A stretch of DNA of 64,000 nt from Lophius americanus. Taxonomy: Eukaryota > Chordata > Actinopteri > Lophiiformes > Lophiidae. Location of the stretch: contig JBBDHG010000133.1 of the NCBI GenBank assembly GCA_037951165.1, positions 599,501-663,500 of the forward strand. Reading direction: 5' to 3'. The notes beneath the pieces were generated by a model that worked only from the letters and a program-made list of their open reading frames with translations, had not been told where the DNA came from and made no database searches. The first letter of the stretch is position 1. Every line of letters starts with the position of its first letter. This document shows, one piece after another, positions 48,402 through 61,500 of this stretch. Position numbers and translations under genes: made by a program.

Positions 48402-48515
48402 CTACTTCTATATATTATATATATATTATATGTTTCTACTTCTATATTATATATATATATCATATATATGTTTCTACTTCTATATATTATATATATATCA
48501 TATATATTTTTCTTT
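48282..48515. repeat. TA microsatellite within a perfect inverted repeat plus ~39-base tandem copies
   Basis: ATATAGAAGTAGAAACATA at 48282-48300 is the exact reverse complement of 48395-48413, with a ~90-base TA tract between. The right arm is then repeated about twice more (TGTTTCTACTTCTATAT near 48431 and 48469) with TA-rich spacers. The Tyr/Ile frames across it are by-products. Confidence 0.9.
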
Positions 48516-48630
48516 GATAATTTTGATGAAGATTTTCACATGACCTTTTGAAACATGGTTTTCATCAAACAAAAGTAAATAAACCTACATTCTTACGTTC
48601 TCTTTTCATGAGATTACCTGCTGGCTTTCA

Positions 48631-49240
48631 TTGCCACCAAGTGGTTTGATTAACAATAGCCACATGTTTTCATTTTCTGATAAAAGTCCTACAATGACAC
48701 AAAAAGCTAATGTACTGGGAAGACGCGTCCATTCCATGATCTCACTGGTCATCCACTACCTTAGACTGCAACCCCCGCCAGAAGACAGCAAACGGGCAAT
48801 CTCCACCATGGCCAAGTCATTGTTGGATTATTTGAATCAAATTACCAAAGTAAGGGCTCCTAAAGTCTACTACACCGATCAGGAACTACAAGACGAAAGA
48901 AATAACCTCGTGCTCTCATCTGAAGATCAGCTGAGTGGTTTGAATCAACAGACCTGAGTGAGGATATTCACGACACAGAAACCAAAGAAATCAGACAACT
49001 CCAAGTCAGATGGACATTTCACAACTATGATCTCATCAGAACATCAAAGCTAGCTACCTTCCAATCAAACCTCACAGCCAACCAGGCTCATCAAACTATT
49101 TAGTGACCTCAGAAGATACAACCTTATAAACTGTTTGATCCCCAGTCTCCCTTTGTGCTCTGATGAAGGTCTACTACACTGAAAACATCAGCATGTTTGT
49201 TATGACAAAGCAAACAATAAATTGGTGTGACTGAGATTAG
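48631..49240 (+). mobile_element. Repeat-derived ORF remnant of unknown class
   Basis: A frame of 108 codons (48631-48957) contains IHYLRLQPPPEDSKRAIS and ends at a stop. Shifting frame by one base at about 48925 continues an open frame (EWFESTDLSEDIHDTETK and beyond, up to a stop near 49102), suggesting a frameshift in a once longer frame. The segment ends with TGATGAAGGTCTACTACACT and a run like AACAATAAATTGGTGTGAC, resembling the 3' ends of retroelements whose tails read GATGAAG...GAAAACRTC. A diverged second copy of its 48700-48755 part lies at 49320-49370. I do not recognise the protein; retroelement origin is an inference. Confidence 0.35.
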
Positions 49241-52199
49241 TTGACTTGCACTGGCATTTATTTGTGCTCCGTTTTTTGATACTCATACTGGGATTATGTG
49301 TTTTGGGGGGATGAACAACAAACTAATATACTTGGAAGACACTTCCACATCTTGATCTTACTAGTCCAACAGGGACACTTTTAATCATCCGTCCATTATC
49401 TGTAACCGCTTATCCTCATCATATGTTTAATTACCTGGACACTCTTACTCCATCTTTAGCAGATAATACACAGACATGTTGGTTCTATCTTTGTATCTAT
49501 GTTTTTCATGTTGATGTTATTCAGTTATATTCAACACAACTCAGCTTACCACAAATTGCTGACATATCTGAATTTAGTAAATTCAACTAATGAAGTGTAC
49601 TATCAGATGAGATAATATATTATCAAAATAACATCTATGACTGTGTTTCTACATTTACTTTACCAATAAACGATCTGTTCCATGAAGGATATAACATCAT
49701 TCTGTGGTCCAGATCATTGCTCTGCAGCTTAGTTTAGAGGATGCTAATGGTTAAGTATGCGACAAAAAGCAATGGCTCCACTGAAATATATTTAGTTCAT
49801 TAGTCGGACAGATTGTCAAGGGCCTCAGCAGAGTTGTTTTAGGAGGGCTGGATGAACCATGGACAGTGTTACATGTGTGGAAATGAAGATTAAAATACAG
49901 AGTAATAGCTGAAGTTTAGGTGTAGAGAAGGTAGAGGTTCTATCATATGCTTCGAAGAAGTGAATTTCCGAACAGTTTAATAAATATAATATATAGCTAT
50001 ATAATTTAATATTCAACAGCATAAAATAAGGTGTAATTGCTTCAGAGATTTGTCGGGTTTATGTCAGCTAGAATTGGAACAGTTTTATGGAGAGGATGTG
50101 GATAATAAGACTTTTCAGGACAATTCCCATTATGATAAATTATATCATACTGGGTCCTAATGGACGATCGTTGATTGCTGATTATACAGACTTATGGGGA
50201 AAAAGGAAGGGATATTAATCGTATCATGGGAAAAATGCAAGAGACCAATAACGTTGCATTAAAAGTTTTCAGGCCAATTGTTGACTAAAAATTGAAATGC
50301 TGCAGCTAAGATTTATGGACAAAAGACAGATCGAGTGTGTTGAATGTGAATCCAGAAAAAAGCACTCAGGGACCGCAAAGGTCCACAACCTACCTCTGAA
50401 CCTATTATTAATCAGACATTGATTCTCTATTTCCTGTCCGTCTCCAGTTTAAAACATCAAAGGAGCAAGGCACAACATTACCTAAGGTTTATGAAAATGA
50501 ATGCAGATTCCTCCACTAATGTCTGAGTTATTGCCAGCCTCTAAATATACCGACAACTCCAACAACCTCTCTGAGTATCGAGGAGCATAGAATCATACAG
50601 AGGTATGCTCTTTATGACAGGTGTTGTGTCATTTCCTGTACTTCTCCAGGCCTACAAATGAACATCAAAGGAATGCAAGGAACAAAGGCATCAACAACAA
50701 TGGACACTACTACTGCTTATTTTATTACCTGTTAATGCCGCAAAAAGTGGAAAAAACCAAAAGTCACCAACATTTAATCATCTGTACGATATGCCGAAAT
50801 CTACATCTGGTTAAAATTGTATGGAAATCTGTAGATTAGTTTTTCCGTAATCTTGTTCACAGCCAGACGGACAGTCAGACGAACTGACAGATTGACAGAC
50901 AAACAAATTGCTTAACAGGATCACCCAGATTATCAATTAAAAACAAATGTTTCACTGGTTTTGATTCATGATAAAATATCTGCGTAACGCTAAAGGTTAA
51001 AAATCTCTTGAAATACTTTGGAGTTGAAATAGGTGTTTTAGGTGCAATCTAAAGCTTTTATACTTCTTTACGGTGGGTTTCAAAATGACCCATGCGTGCA
51101 TCATTCCGGTTAAGGCAGGTGAAAGGCCGTTGTACATAAGACTTAAGGAGTTAATAATGAACTTCTTGGTGCCTTTTCAAGGTCATTCTAATGATTGAAA
51201 TCCAACCATGGGTGTTCTTCTCCCATGGTGTTGAGATTTTAACGGAGGACTGAGAGCATAGAACAGTCAATCTGACAGAAAATTAGGAATCAAAAGGGAC
51301 AAAAAATAGCAAAGCATAAAAGCATAAAAAGAACATCTTAACAAAACTGAACAGAGCAGCCGAAGGATAAAAGTGTTGCAGTCTCACATTGTTCTTAAGC
51401 AGAGGGGCAGACTGTGCTGTATACAACCAACAAGGTCTAATTATCAATTTTAAATGAATGTAGCCATAATCCAAATTCCAACAAGGCAATCACGGCACTC
51501 AAAATTGCCACCTTCGGTGTTGTAAAAAGTGAAAATAATTATTGTTCCACTCCATTTTGTGGATCTACACCAAAATGTATGTCTTCCTTCCATGCCTCAC
51601 GCACCACTTATCCATTTAGTTTAATTAAAACCTTTTTAATATTTTACGTGTAATGATAAAAATGCAAGAAAAGGCCATATCTTGCAATATTTACAGATGT
51701 CTGAATCTGAATCCACTCCAGAATTGGATGAATTCTTCAATTCCCCACCTTTTTAACTTCTTTCATAGTAATCCCTCCAATAGTTTATGTTTAATTGGTA
51801 AAGTGGTGAAAAGGCTAATTACTGCAATGGTCTACTGCTTTTATGATGGACAAATGGCTTCTTTCTCTTTCACACAATAATTAAAGAATATGCAAGATCA
51901 TGCAAACCCAATGGCTGGTTACATGCCAGGTTGTAATCCTGGTTAGAGACAAGCAACCAGACGCTGATGTAAACCTAAAATCATTTGTAATTAAAAAAAT
52001 ATGCATCCTTCAGACTTATACAGAAATTGTAGAGTTTAGGACTCAGAGTAGATTTTAGTAGACTCAGAGTAGATTTAATCGTAAAGGCTATGGCTACATA
52101 ATCGACAATATAATTGAATTTGCCCTCGGTTGGTGCGTCGATTCCGTTCCTTGTAAGAAACAGCAGGTGGCGATAGAACATCTCACCGCTGGTTAAATG
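49241..52199. other. Intergenic region upstream of p4htm
   Basis: AT-rich, with no supported exon on either strand. A fragment matching CCATTATCTGTAACCGCTTATCC, a common teleost repeat, is at about 49385-49415. Another repeat piece with GACAGTCAGACGAACTGACAG lies near 50850-50910. A short direct duplication (AGACTCAGAGTAGATTT) is at about 52037-52077. Confidence 0.5.
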
Positions 52200-52545
52200 A
52201 GAAACAGAAGAAGAAGGTTGTCACGGCAGCGAACCGCCAAGTTAGCCAACACGGGATTAATGGACTTTACATCATGATTCCTTATTTATGCTTTAGAGAA
52301 AATGACTTTAGACGTGCCTGTTTATTCGCCCATAGCTGGTCTGGTTCGTTGGAAAAGGAAGCAGAGACGGCGCGGTGATTTTGTATCTGAACAGATAGAC
52401 GTTTGCAGCTCGGGGTTTGCCAGAAGCTAGCAGTTAGTTTGGTTTGCTAACCGTTAGCGTCGCTGTCAGACAGGCTTATAGTGGTAGATATTAGCAGTGG
52501 CGTCATAAGATATCCCTTGCTACTGTTATTCACTTATAAGCTAGA
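52200..52545 (+). promoter_or_regulatory. Probable p4htm promoter and 5' UTR
   Basis: Locally higher GC and several CpGs (CACGGCAGCGAACCGCC, GAGACGGCGCGGTGA, TTAGCGTCGCTG) directly upstream of the p4htm ATG, with no TATA box, fit a broad promoter. The exact start is not determinable by eye. Confidence 0.4.
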
Positions 52546-55500
52546 ATGGAAGATCTTCAGGAAAATTTCATGGGGCACGAAGAATACGACGAAGGCGACA
52601 AACCACTGTTATCGCCCTATAACCGTCCTTATCGCCCTACTCGAATGCACATCCAGCGAAGTAGTATATGCTCTCGGGCTTATTTCGTGGTGGTCATGGT
52701 CTTCTTCCATGTGTACATCCTTAATGTTATTGGCTTACTTCTCTACGTGCACTATAACAACGGACCGGGGGATCTTGTCAGTGGAGAACCGACCACCTCA
52801 ACATCAATGGGCGACAGCAGGTCCCCTCTGACCCATCCTACTCCTGCATCCAGAGAGCTGCACGTGGAAGACTACAGTCAAAGCACCAGCCTCCCTCGTA
52901 TTGAGGGGATACGGGTAAGACTACTGCCACCATTTCACTACGATCAAGTGAATAAGTATTGCAATGAAGTCAGCCATAGTACATTTAATATTGTCAAGGT
53001 TGAAATCTCTGATACTTTACATTATGGTTAACTTCAGGTAATGTTGTCAAAACGACACAAAGTGTCAGAATATGCACTGATCAAGCATACATTAAACTCA
53101 CGTACTTAATATTGTGTAGGTCCCCACAGAGCTCTGAAGCTTCGAGGCATGGACTCCATGACAGGGTGTAGTTGGTCTGCAAAAATCTTTAGGTTGTAGG
53201 TATGTCAAAAAAACAAATGTTTGCCATCAGAAGAATGCATAACAATGCATCCCCCAAAATGCTTTGTGCCCATAGTGCAAGAGATGGCATGATGTAAAAT
53301 AATTCAACAGATCAGGCAACCTTCTTCCATTTCTCAGTGGTCCATGTTAAATGCTGAAATGCCCTTTCTGGGTGCTTTGGCAGTGGACATTTGTCAGTAT
53401 GGGCTTTCTTTCTGCTTTGTGACTATGCCATCCCATACCCAGGAAGCTGCTATGCATTGTGACACCTTTCTATCAGAACCAGTGTTGACTTTTTCATCAA
53501 ATAGTGCTATAGCAGCTAATTTGTGGAAACAGACAACACAGGCTAGCATACACATCCCATGCATATCAATGGCCTCTGACTGGCATTACCCGGTTGCAGG
53601 TTCAGAGATCCCTTTTGATAGGTTCAACCACTGCATCCAAAGAACACCCAACAAGACTTGCCATTCTGGAGATACCGCTACCTAGTAGTCTCGCCATGAT
53701 AAAGTCACTTAAAATGTTTTGCTTGTCCAATTTTCCATCTTCAAACACATCAACTATCCAATCTGATACTTAATGATCAAATGTATAATTTTTTTACTTT
53801 ACTAAACTTAAAAATATATTTTCTGCAAACTGCAGAGCCAGCCACAAGCCTGCTGTATGTGTGTATGTATGCTGTCAATTTTGGTTTAAAAACATAAGGA
53901 CAAACGAAGCTGTGGAGGAACAACAAACTTAATCAGAGACTTTAAATTTAATCACCCAGAGGAGCCAAGTTTAAAAAAGCTAACGTTAGCAGAGCGGCTG
54001 AATCTATTGAGACCTCAGAGCCAGCCAAAAGCCCACTGTACTGTATATAATTGTGCTGACAATAGTGGTTTTAAAACTTAAAAAAAGAAAAGAAGGAAAT
54101 TACCCAAAACCGGTATCGGCCGGTCAGACTTTATAAAGATCGGTGATCGGCCAAGACAATTTGAAATTTGTGCGTCTCTAATCTGTAGCTGTGTTCATGC
54201 ATCTAAACCCCAATATTTTGACTTTCCCCCCCTCTGCAGGTTGGTCATGTTCAGCGGGTGTCCCTCATGCCAGGCAGAACACATGAAATGAAGACAATTA
54301 GCCTGAAACCTCTGCTATTTGGTAAGGTCACTGAAGTCGCTTGGTAAATAAATCAGTCAGTTATCATAATTTAGAATACATTTAATTTATCTCAAAAGGA
54401 ATACAAATATAGACAACGCATGTTGCTACAGGGATGTACATTTCTACCAGATACCTTTTATTTCTTTCACCCCCACTGCCTAAGAGACTGATCTACTATT
54501 GGTTCTTAATTACCTCCTTTCCGACAAACTGACTGCATATTGCCATCCTTAAACAGAACTGAACAAGATTTCTTAAATGTGTGCCTCTCATAATGGGCAT
54601 CTTCTTAACACTTTATATTTTTATCCTATCCTGAGCTATGGCATTTTTCATGTTAGTGTTGGTCACATTTACCTATGATAGGGGGAATTGTTTATCCTAA
54701 TCTCCATAAATTGAGTTTTTCATGACGTGTCATCTGTGTCTTTGGAGACTAATGTTCTAGTTTTGGCTAGAACTTAACTCTAGTTCCTGCATTGGTGACC
54801 TTTCCATTTGCGCATTGCTGCTACCAAGTTCTTGTCTCGTTTATGCCAGGTGTAAGCCTTATTGACCACCAGGCGCTCTCCTTGCACTGTGCCTGTCACT
54901 AAGAAGCTCCCACCTCTTGGTTGCTGGCGTGTCATGTTTTTTACACAGCTGACATCCCACTCCAGCCATTGTTCAATGCGCGAATGGATCTGCCCACCCA
55001 ACAAGGGTCCATGCTTCAGAACCTCTAGTTTGGCAGCCAAAAACTGAGCTAAGCTTACTGGACTATACTTGAGCCGTGTCAGATGAAGTTTCAAAACTGG
55101 GAAGAGCAAACAAAATAATTATAATTTAGTGTAGGATCAGATTGGAACAAAGAAAATGGAAAATTATAGATACTCACCAAAATCACTTCTACAGAAGTTC
55201 TCTAGAGTATCTTTTGAAGAGGAAGACACCTCCAGCTCACAATCTTGGCAGCTTGCCTGAGGCACTGAAAGAACCAAACCTTTAAGTGAGTATTTTCTTC
55301 ATTAAGTCGACTCAAACTTATGGGTGTCCGTCTTTCTAGACTGTTTCTTACCCCTGTGCCCCTCTGTGTGAGCAGTACTGTTGGTGATGGAGGAGATACA
55401 CATGAGATGGTCTGCAGGATAGTGATCACAGCGCAGAATTTCCGGCCAGGGGTAGCCGTAACATCTCATGATTGGTGCACAGCTGTCCCGCACAGATTCA

Positions 55501-58500
55501 CATAAACTCTTGCATGGTGATATAAACCTGATAGACAAGAGATTTAGAGGCTGCGTGAGTATCTTTGAAAAACTGAAAAGATTTCAATCAATAGCATAGT
55601 GGTGGGGAAAAAGACTGGACTAGATAAAAATCAGTGCCTTGTTCTTCTGTTTCTAAACTAACAGGCGCTGGCAGCTAATGTGAAGTGGCTAAGAGAGTAG
55701 AGTACTTTGATTTCTAGGTTTCTGTGTGAAACCAAAGACCAACACCAATTTATAAAGCTTATTTATATATCTTTCAGAAGATGGTAAGGCTTCATGACCC
55801 TGATTTAAGCATTCATTCATCAAGTATCACTTAAATTCTGTCCCAGGGTGATTAATACTGAGACACTGTCTAGCACATTGCTACTATTGCTACTGCTACT
55901 GTCAGGTGCACTTCTAAGCAAAAACTTGTGAGCGACTGTTTTATTAAAATCACAATTCTGACCAAAAGTTAAATTGTGACTTGAAAAGGTAGATAAAGTC
56001 TCTGTATAATTAAAAATACTAAAAAAAAAAACTTACTATAAACTGACCTTTCAAGGCAGATTGGTGCAAAGAGAGAGCAGAGGAACATCCGGGCATCAGG
56101 GTGACACTCTCTTGAAAGTAGTGGCAACCAGCTGGTACTCTGTTGTACAGCCTCGGCTTGAGACTCGTGACCCAGCAGGTTTGGCAACCTCATGGTGTCA
56201 TATGCTATATTTTGGCACAAAGCCATACGTGACGGGATAGGGACGCAGCGAGAGGAACTTCGGGGCTCCCACAGTCCACTTTTATCAATAGAAAACACTG
56301 ATCTGAGTCTAGTGGGACCAGGATCCCCCTGCAACACACTATCATTTCCTGGTACGGTTCCTACACCAGAAACACCATTGTCTCCATATCCAGTATCAGT
56401 GATTGCATCAATACTTGATCTCCCACGGCCCCTGTCTCCTCTAGACCTAACCCTACCCTCAACCCTCCCATGTTCATTCAGACCTGCCCTTACCTTACCA
56501 GGACCAAGTGCCAGCGTGTTGCTAGGCCCAGTAAGTAGAATGAGAAATAGCAGGGAGGTTGAACAGGAGGATTTTGTCGAGATAAAATGAGTAGAGAGTA
56601 CCACAATCATCCTGGAGTAGACGTTTGGAAAGGATGTCTAATCCTGAATGCGTCTCTTGGGTGAGGGAAGACCCCGGTGTGACAGTGAAGGAGATCATGG
56701 CAGAATCGGTGTGTATATATAGTGAGTGGGGATTTCATTTGCATAGGAATGGGTGAAGGGAGGTTTACAGGACAGTAGGGAGAAGGATTAGGAGGGACAT
56801 TAAAGTGTTATACAGATTTTAATCTTTTTGTATATTTGATAAGATTTAATAGTGTTTAGAGAGTGCCCAGGATTAGTAAAGTGGATGATTGGACATTGCA
56901 TTGCTCTTGGTAGCCAAATGTCCTAATTTTACATTTCTGTTTGCTGTGCTGCTGGTAGGCATTTTTCTGGACATGCGTGGGTACAAATAAAATCGGTATC
57001 ATCCTGCAGTGTCGTCATGGCCTGGTTTCCGCAGACAAGCAGGTTGCTTCCTCTGTGGGGGAGAAAGAGACTAGTGGGAGGGAGTAGAGGAAGACACAGT
57101 CCCCTTGCATTTCAAAAGTTTTCAAATTAATGAAGGTTAATTTTACAATAGGAAATAATAAAGTACAGTGTAAAAAAAACAGATGACAAACAAGGGCTTT
57201 ATTGTATGGGCGACCAAACTGCCAGAAGGCTTTAATTAAGAGGGGAAATGAAAAACTGAAAAACACATTGATTGTTTCAAGGAGTTGTGACATTACTAAT
57301 TAGTATAGTAGTTGTAAATGCTACTTCTACTGCTTTGATTATTAGCAGCGTTAGCCCATGATCCTGTACTGTTCCAACCCGAACATCACATAATAAACCA
57401 TGTCTGTGGGATTACTCACTGAGCAGTAGCAGAATGGAGTAGCTTTTTATATGCACATTTTCTATATGCTGCTCCTGAGTTCTTGTGCTTTAACACCCAT
57501 AGAAATGCAAGAAAGAAAGGCATAATTAATAAGCAGAAAGGTTTGTAGAGCTGCTTTGGTTTTGGAGGGATAATTACTTCAATGAGAATGCTATTAGCGC
57601 CCTCTGATGAGAGGTTTAATGGATTTATCTTGATTTGCGTGTTCCTTATTATACAATCATGCACTGATCAAACTGTGTAAAGATTAGTCAAACTAAATGG
57701 CTTTGTTAGACTATCTTCCGTAATCTGTTTAGTCGAACAGATCAGGAAACCACTGTTGATGAAGATCTTCTAATCCACTCAGTCATCATCTCAGTTGAGC
57801 AGTGACGATAACCATTGACACGTCTGTCTGCAGAGATTCTGAGGGGGAACTTTTTGACTTTGTGAATTTAAAATGAATTTAAAGTTAACTATAGACATCA
57901 ATAACCAAATTACCGAAGTTAGTTTTAAGTAGTGTATTGCATGTGTTTATTATAATATAAATGGATGGATAATTTCCAATCCAGTCTAGTTGAAATACCG
58001 TAGCACAAATTTGTGAAAAGGTTAATGCTGGTCCTGATAGAGAGATGTCCGAACACATAACACACTATAGCGCTGTTTTGGCAATTAAGCAGGTTGTTTT
58101 AATGTTATGGCTGATCAATGAATATCCTTGATCCTAATTCAAATTTTTGGTTGAAGCCCTGGACATGTATTTAATCATTTCAGTCATCATGTCATCCGTA
58201 TCTACATCCCATAGAGTTGAATTTGATTTTGGATTGTAACATAAGTTGATGAAATTATTTTTTTTGTCATATACAGTAAACTCAACAGATTCTATATAAT
58301 CTGTCATAAGAAGAAATTAATCAAATAATTTTGCTTAATATGAGAAACAGATGTGTCATACTTAAGTACAATTTAGGATCCTGAAAGGTATTGGATGCAT
58401 CTAATCATCCGTGTCGAAGTCAGCATTGTCCGAACATTCACTCTTGTTGTCTTTCCCTATTCCTGCCAGAGATATCCGGATTCCTGTCAGAGGAGGAGTG

Positions 58501-61500
58501 CCGTGTTGTGGTGCAGCTGGCTCAGCTCAAAGGTTTGATGGAGAGTCAGGCGACAGCATCCAGTCAGGGACAAGAAGAGTCAAACCAGCCTCTGCTTTCT
58601 CTTAGCACAGAGGAGGTCTTCAGTCTGTTAGACCTAAATCAGGATGGGCTACTCCAGAAGCAAGAGGTGACAAAAGTTAAATGTCTTCTATCTGAGTACT
58701 CGTAGAGCTGGAGGAGGGAAATGCCTATTTAGGAAAACCTGTCCGAAAGGAATTAGGTTTAGCTTTTAGAAAGTTTTACGGTTTTCTTAAAATAATTCTG
58801 TTCTTTTCACCAGATTTTGAGTCACTCAAGCTCTCAAGATGGAACTTGGCTGAACCCAGACAATATACGGCAGATACTCGCCGGTCTCGAAGCCTGTTCA
58901 GCAGGTGAGTTCCCACATAGTTTTATGTGTTTCTGTGTGTTTTAAGATAAAGCAACCGACAATCTTTAGAGGAACTGATATCCAACCAGCAGTCATTTTA
59001 ATGTGGGTAGTAAATGCAGATTAAAATGAGATTATATTTCACATTTGGTTGGTTACTATTTAAAAAAGGTTCTGATAATAACCACAATAAAACTACAATA
59101 ACAACATAAAAAAAAAAATCATAATTAGCTATGTGTTTATCACCGTGTCTTTTTGAGTTGCAAGCCTGGGAGAGGGTTGACATCGTTTTTTGACCCGTTG
59201 CCATTGTGCAAGGCAATGTACAAATCTGAGTCCGGATTAACCTCATTCTGTTTCATTAACAAACTGATTATTGTCCAACCTCTTTTTTACATTTTCCCCG
59301 GCTACCCACAAAATAAAATAAATCTCTCGCACTCTTTTCTTATCCTCCCTCCCTGGCCACCTTTTATTTGGCACACATGCTATTGTTGCAGCTAGGATGT
59401 GTTCTCCCAGGAACGCTGATGGGGAACAGACGTCGATTGAACTGGGAGGAACAGCATAGGATTGGAGAAATCGGACAGAATAAAGGAAAAACGCAGAATG
59501 GCGGCTATTGTAGAGAATTCAAAATTAAACAAGAAGGGCACTAAAAGATCCCAAATCTCCTGCAAGGAGTCTCAGTTTTACCATTATCACATGTCGCAAA
59601 GAATTTAAAAGCCCCTTTCCAACAGATATTTTGTCCCACTCTGGTTTAACAATGTAAATATACTGTAGGAGCCAGGGCTCCTGGAGCTGAAGAGTTGGTC
59701 GTTAATGACACAGCAGCATTGGCCATCTATTCAGTACTCTCTGATCAAAGGAATAAGTTACAGAATACTTACATGTAATTTCCCTGTTAGATGTCTGATT
59801 TACCTGTGTTACTACCTCAGCAGCCTTCTCAGAAGCAGAATACACAGATACCATCGCAAATAGATGAAAATGGTTAAATAAAGCCTTGTCTTGCAATGCT
59901 AAAGATGGTTTAAAAAAACACTTTATTTGCTTATTTGTTGGAATCCACTTATAAATTGATAGGGGTTCTTCACTTGCATATGCCTAACCCTCCCATTAGT
60001 TTTAATATGCAATTGGCTTGAATAATCTTCCCTTCTACAGATGGACAGTTAGCAGGATCACAAAAACACTGTTAAAAAAAATAATAAGCTAGAAGTGCTC
60101 TCATCGGAGTGAAAACCTCCACTAGGGCAGCTAAGTTTCCTGATTATTGCATATCAGAAAGAAATCCGTGTCATAATGGATGGAAATTATGTCTTTAAAT
60201 GCTAAAAAGGTGGGGAGGGGGGGATCTTGGATCCACATCCGTATGAATTCTGAAATTGAAAGGGCTCTTCCTGGTCAAATACCTAACCCTCTTGAGTTTC
60301 ATGATAATCCATCGAGTAGTTTTTGTTTAATATGCTAACAGACAGAATGACAAACCACAACTGGTGAAAACATTCCCCCTTTGGCAGAAGTTATTCAACT
60401 GAGCATGAGTTTTGGTACTAACTGGTTTAATAATCTCACAGTGCTTTATTCATGTCTGTGGTTATGAAGTTGTACTTTAACAATGCTTGTATAACAGGCT
60501 CCCACACGAGGAAATAAAAGTGTGTGTTTGTGTGTGTGCGTGTGCGTGCAGGGACGTTGACCTTAGAGGACTTTAGAAGGGTTTATGATGGTTCCCAACA
60601 TCCAGCACAACAGCAAGGCGAGAAACTCCAAAGTCATTTCAAACAAAGGAACAAACATACATGGTTGTATCAAGGTCCAGGATCCCACCATGTGCTGCGC
60701 ACACTCAAAAACAGGTAACTACACACATAGTTGTGCACTTGCACTAATTAACCATACACTTGTGATTTACTAGCGTATTTTAAACTCTATTTTATTTTTC
60801 TCAGAGTGACCAGCCTGACACATCTGCCGTCCTTATTGGTTGAGTTGAGTGAGCCGCTGCAAGTGATCCGCTATGAGCACGGAGACTTCAGTAATGCCCA
60901 CCATGACAGCACCCCTTCTCATTCAAAGACAAGCTGCGCACACACACGATTGGCAGGAAACACCTCTTCTCTTGCAGAGGTTCCTTGCCGGTATGTATTG
61001 AATCAAACTTCTTTTGGTCCATGTTCTGTTAGTCCAGTATTTTTGTAATTTCAGCAAAAATCTTGATCATCGCCACATCTGCCTAGATGTTCATTTGATT
61101 GCTCTGACTGTAAACACCGGCTTGTCTGTGAACACATTTTGGTGGAATGTATTATTCTGACTTTATTAGTTTGTCTTTCTGATCTTGTCATTTGTATTTG
61201 ACCCATGATATGGTCATATCTATCATTTGATGATAAGAAATGATCCATCGCACGATATTATGTTCTACTGTTTATTATGTTGTCACAAGTCACATTCTTT
61301 ATACCAATATTTCTGCTAGCAGCACAGCATGAGAGGCACGTCACCCTTTCAATGATATGAAAGACTATACACGAAAATAGTTATTGTGTGGAAGCGTCTC
61401 CTGTTAAATAAAGACATTATTAGCTGTTGTCTTATAAAACTGCGAAGTAACCCGGTTTATTTGATGTCATTTGGTACCAGATTTTCATTGATTGTTTCAA

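Noticed and set aside
48253..48551. Tyr/Ile-rich ORFs on both strands
   Set aside because: Translations of a TA microsatellite.
53344..53685. 113-codon + strand ORF
   Set aside because: Lies antisense to a degraded Tc1-type transposase remnant.
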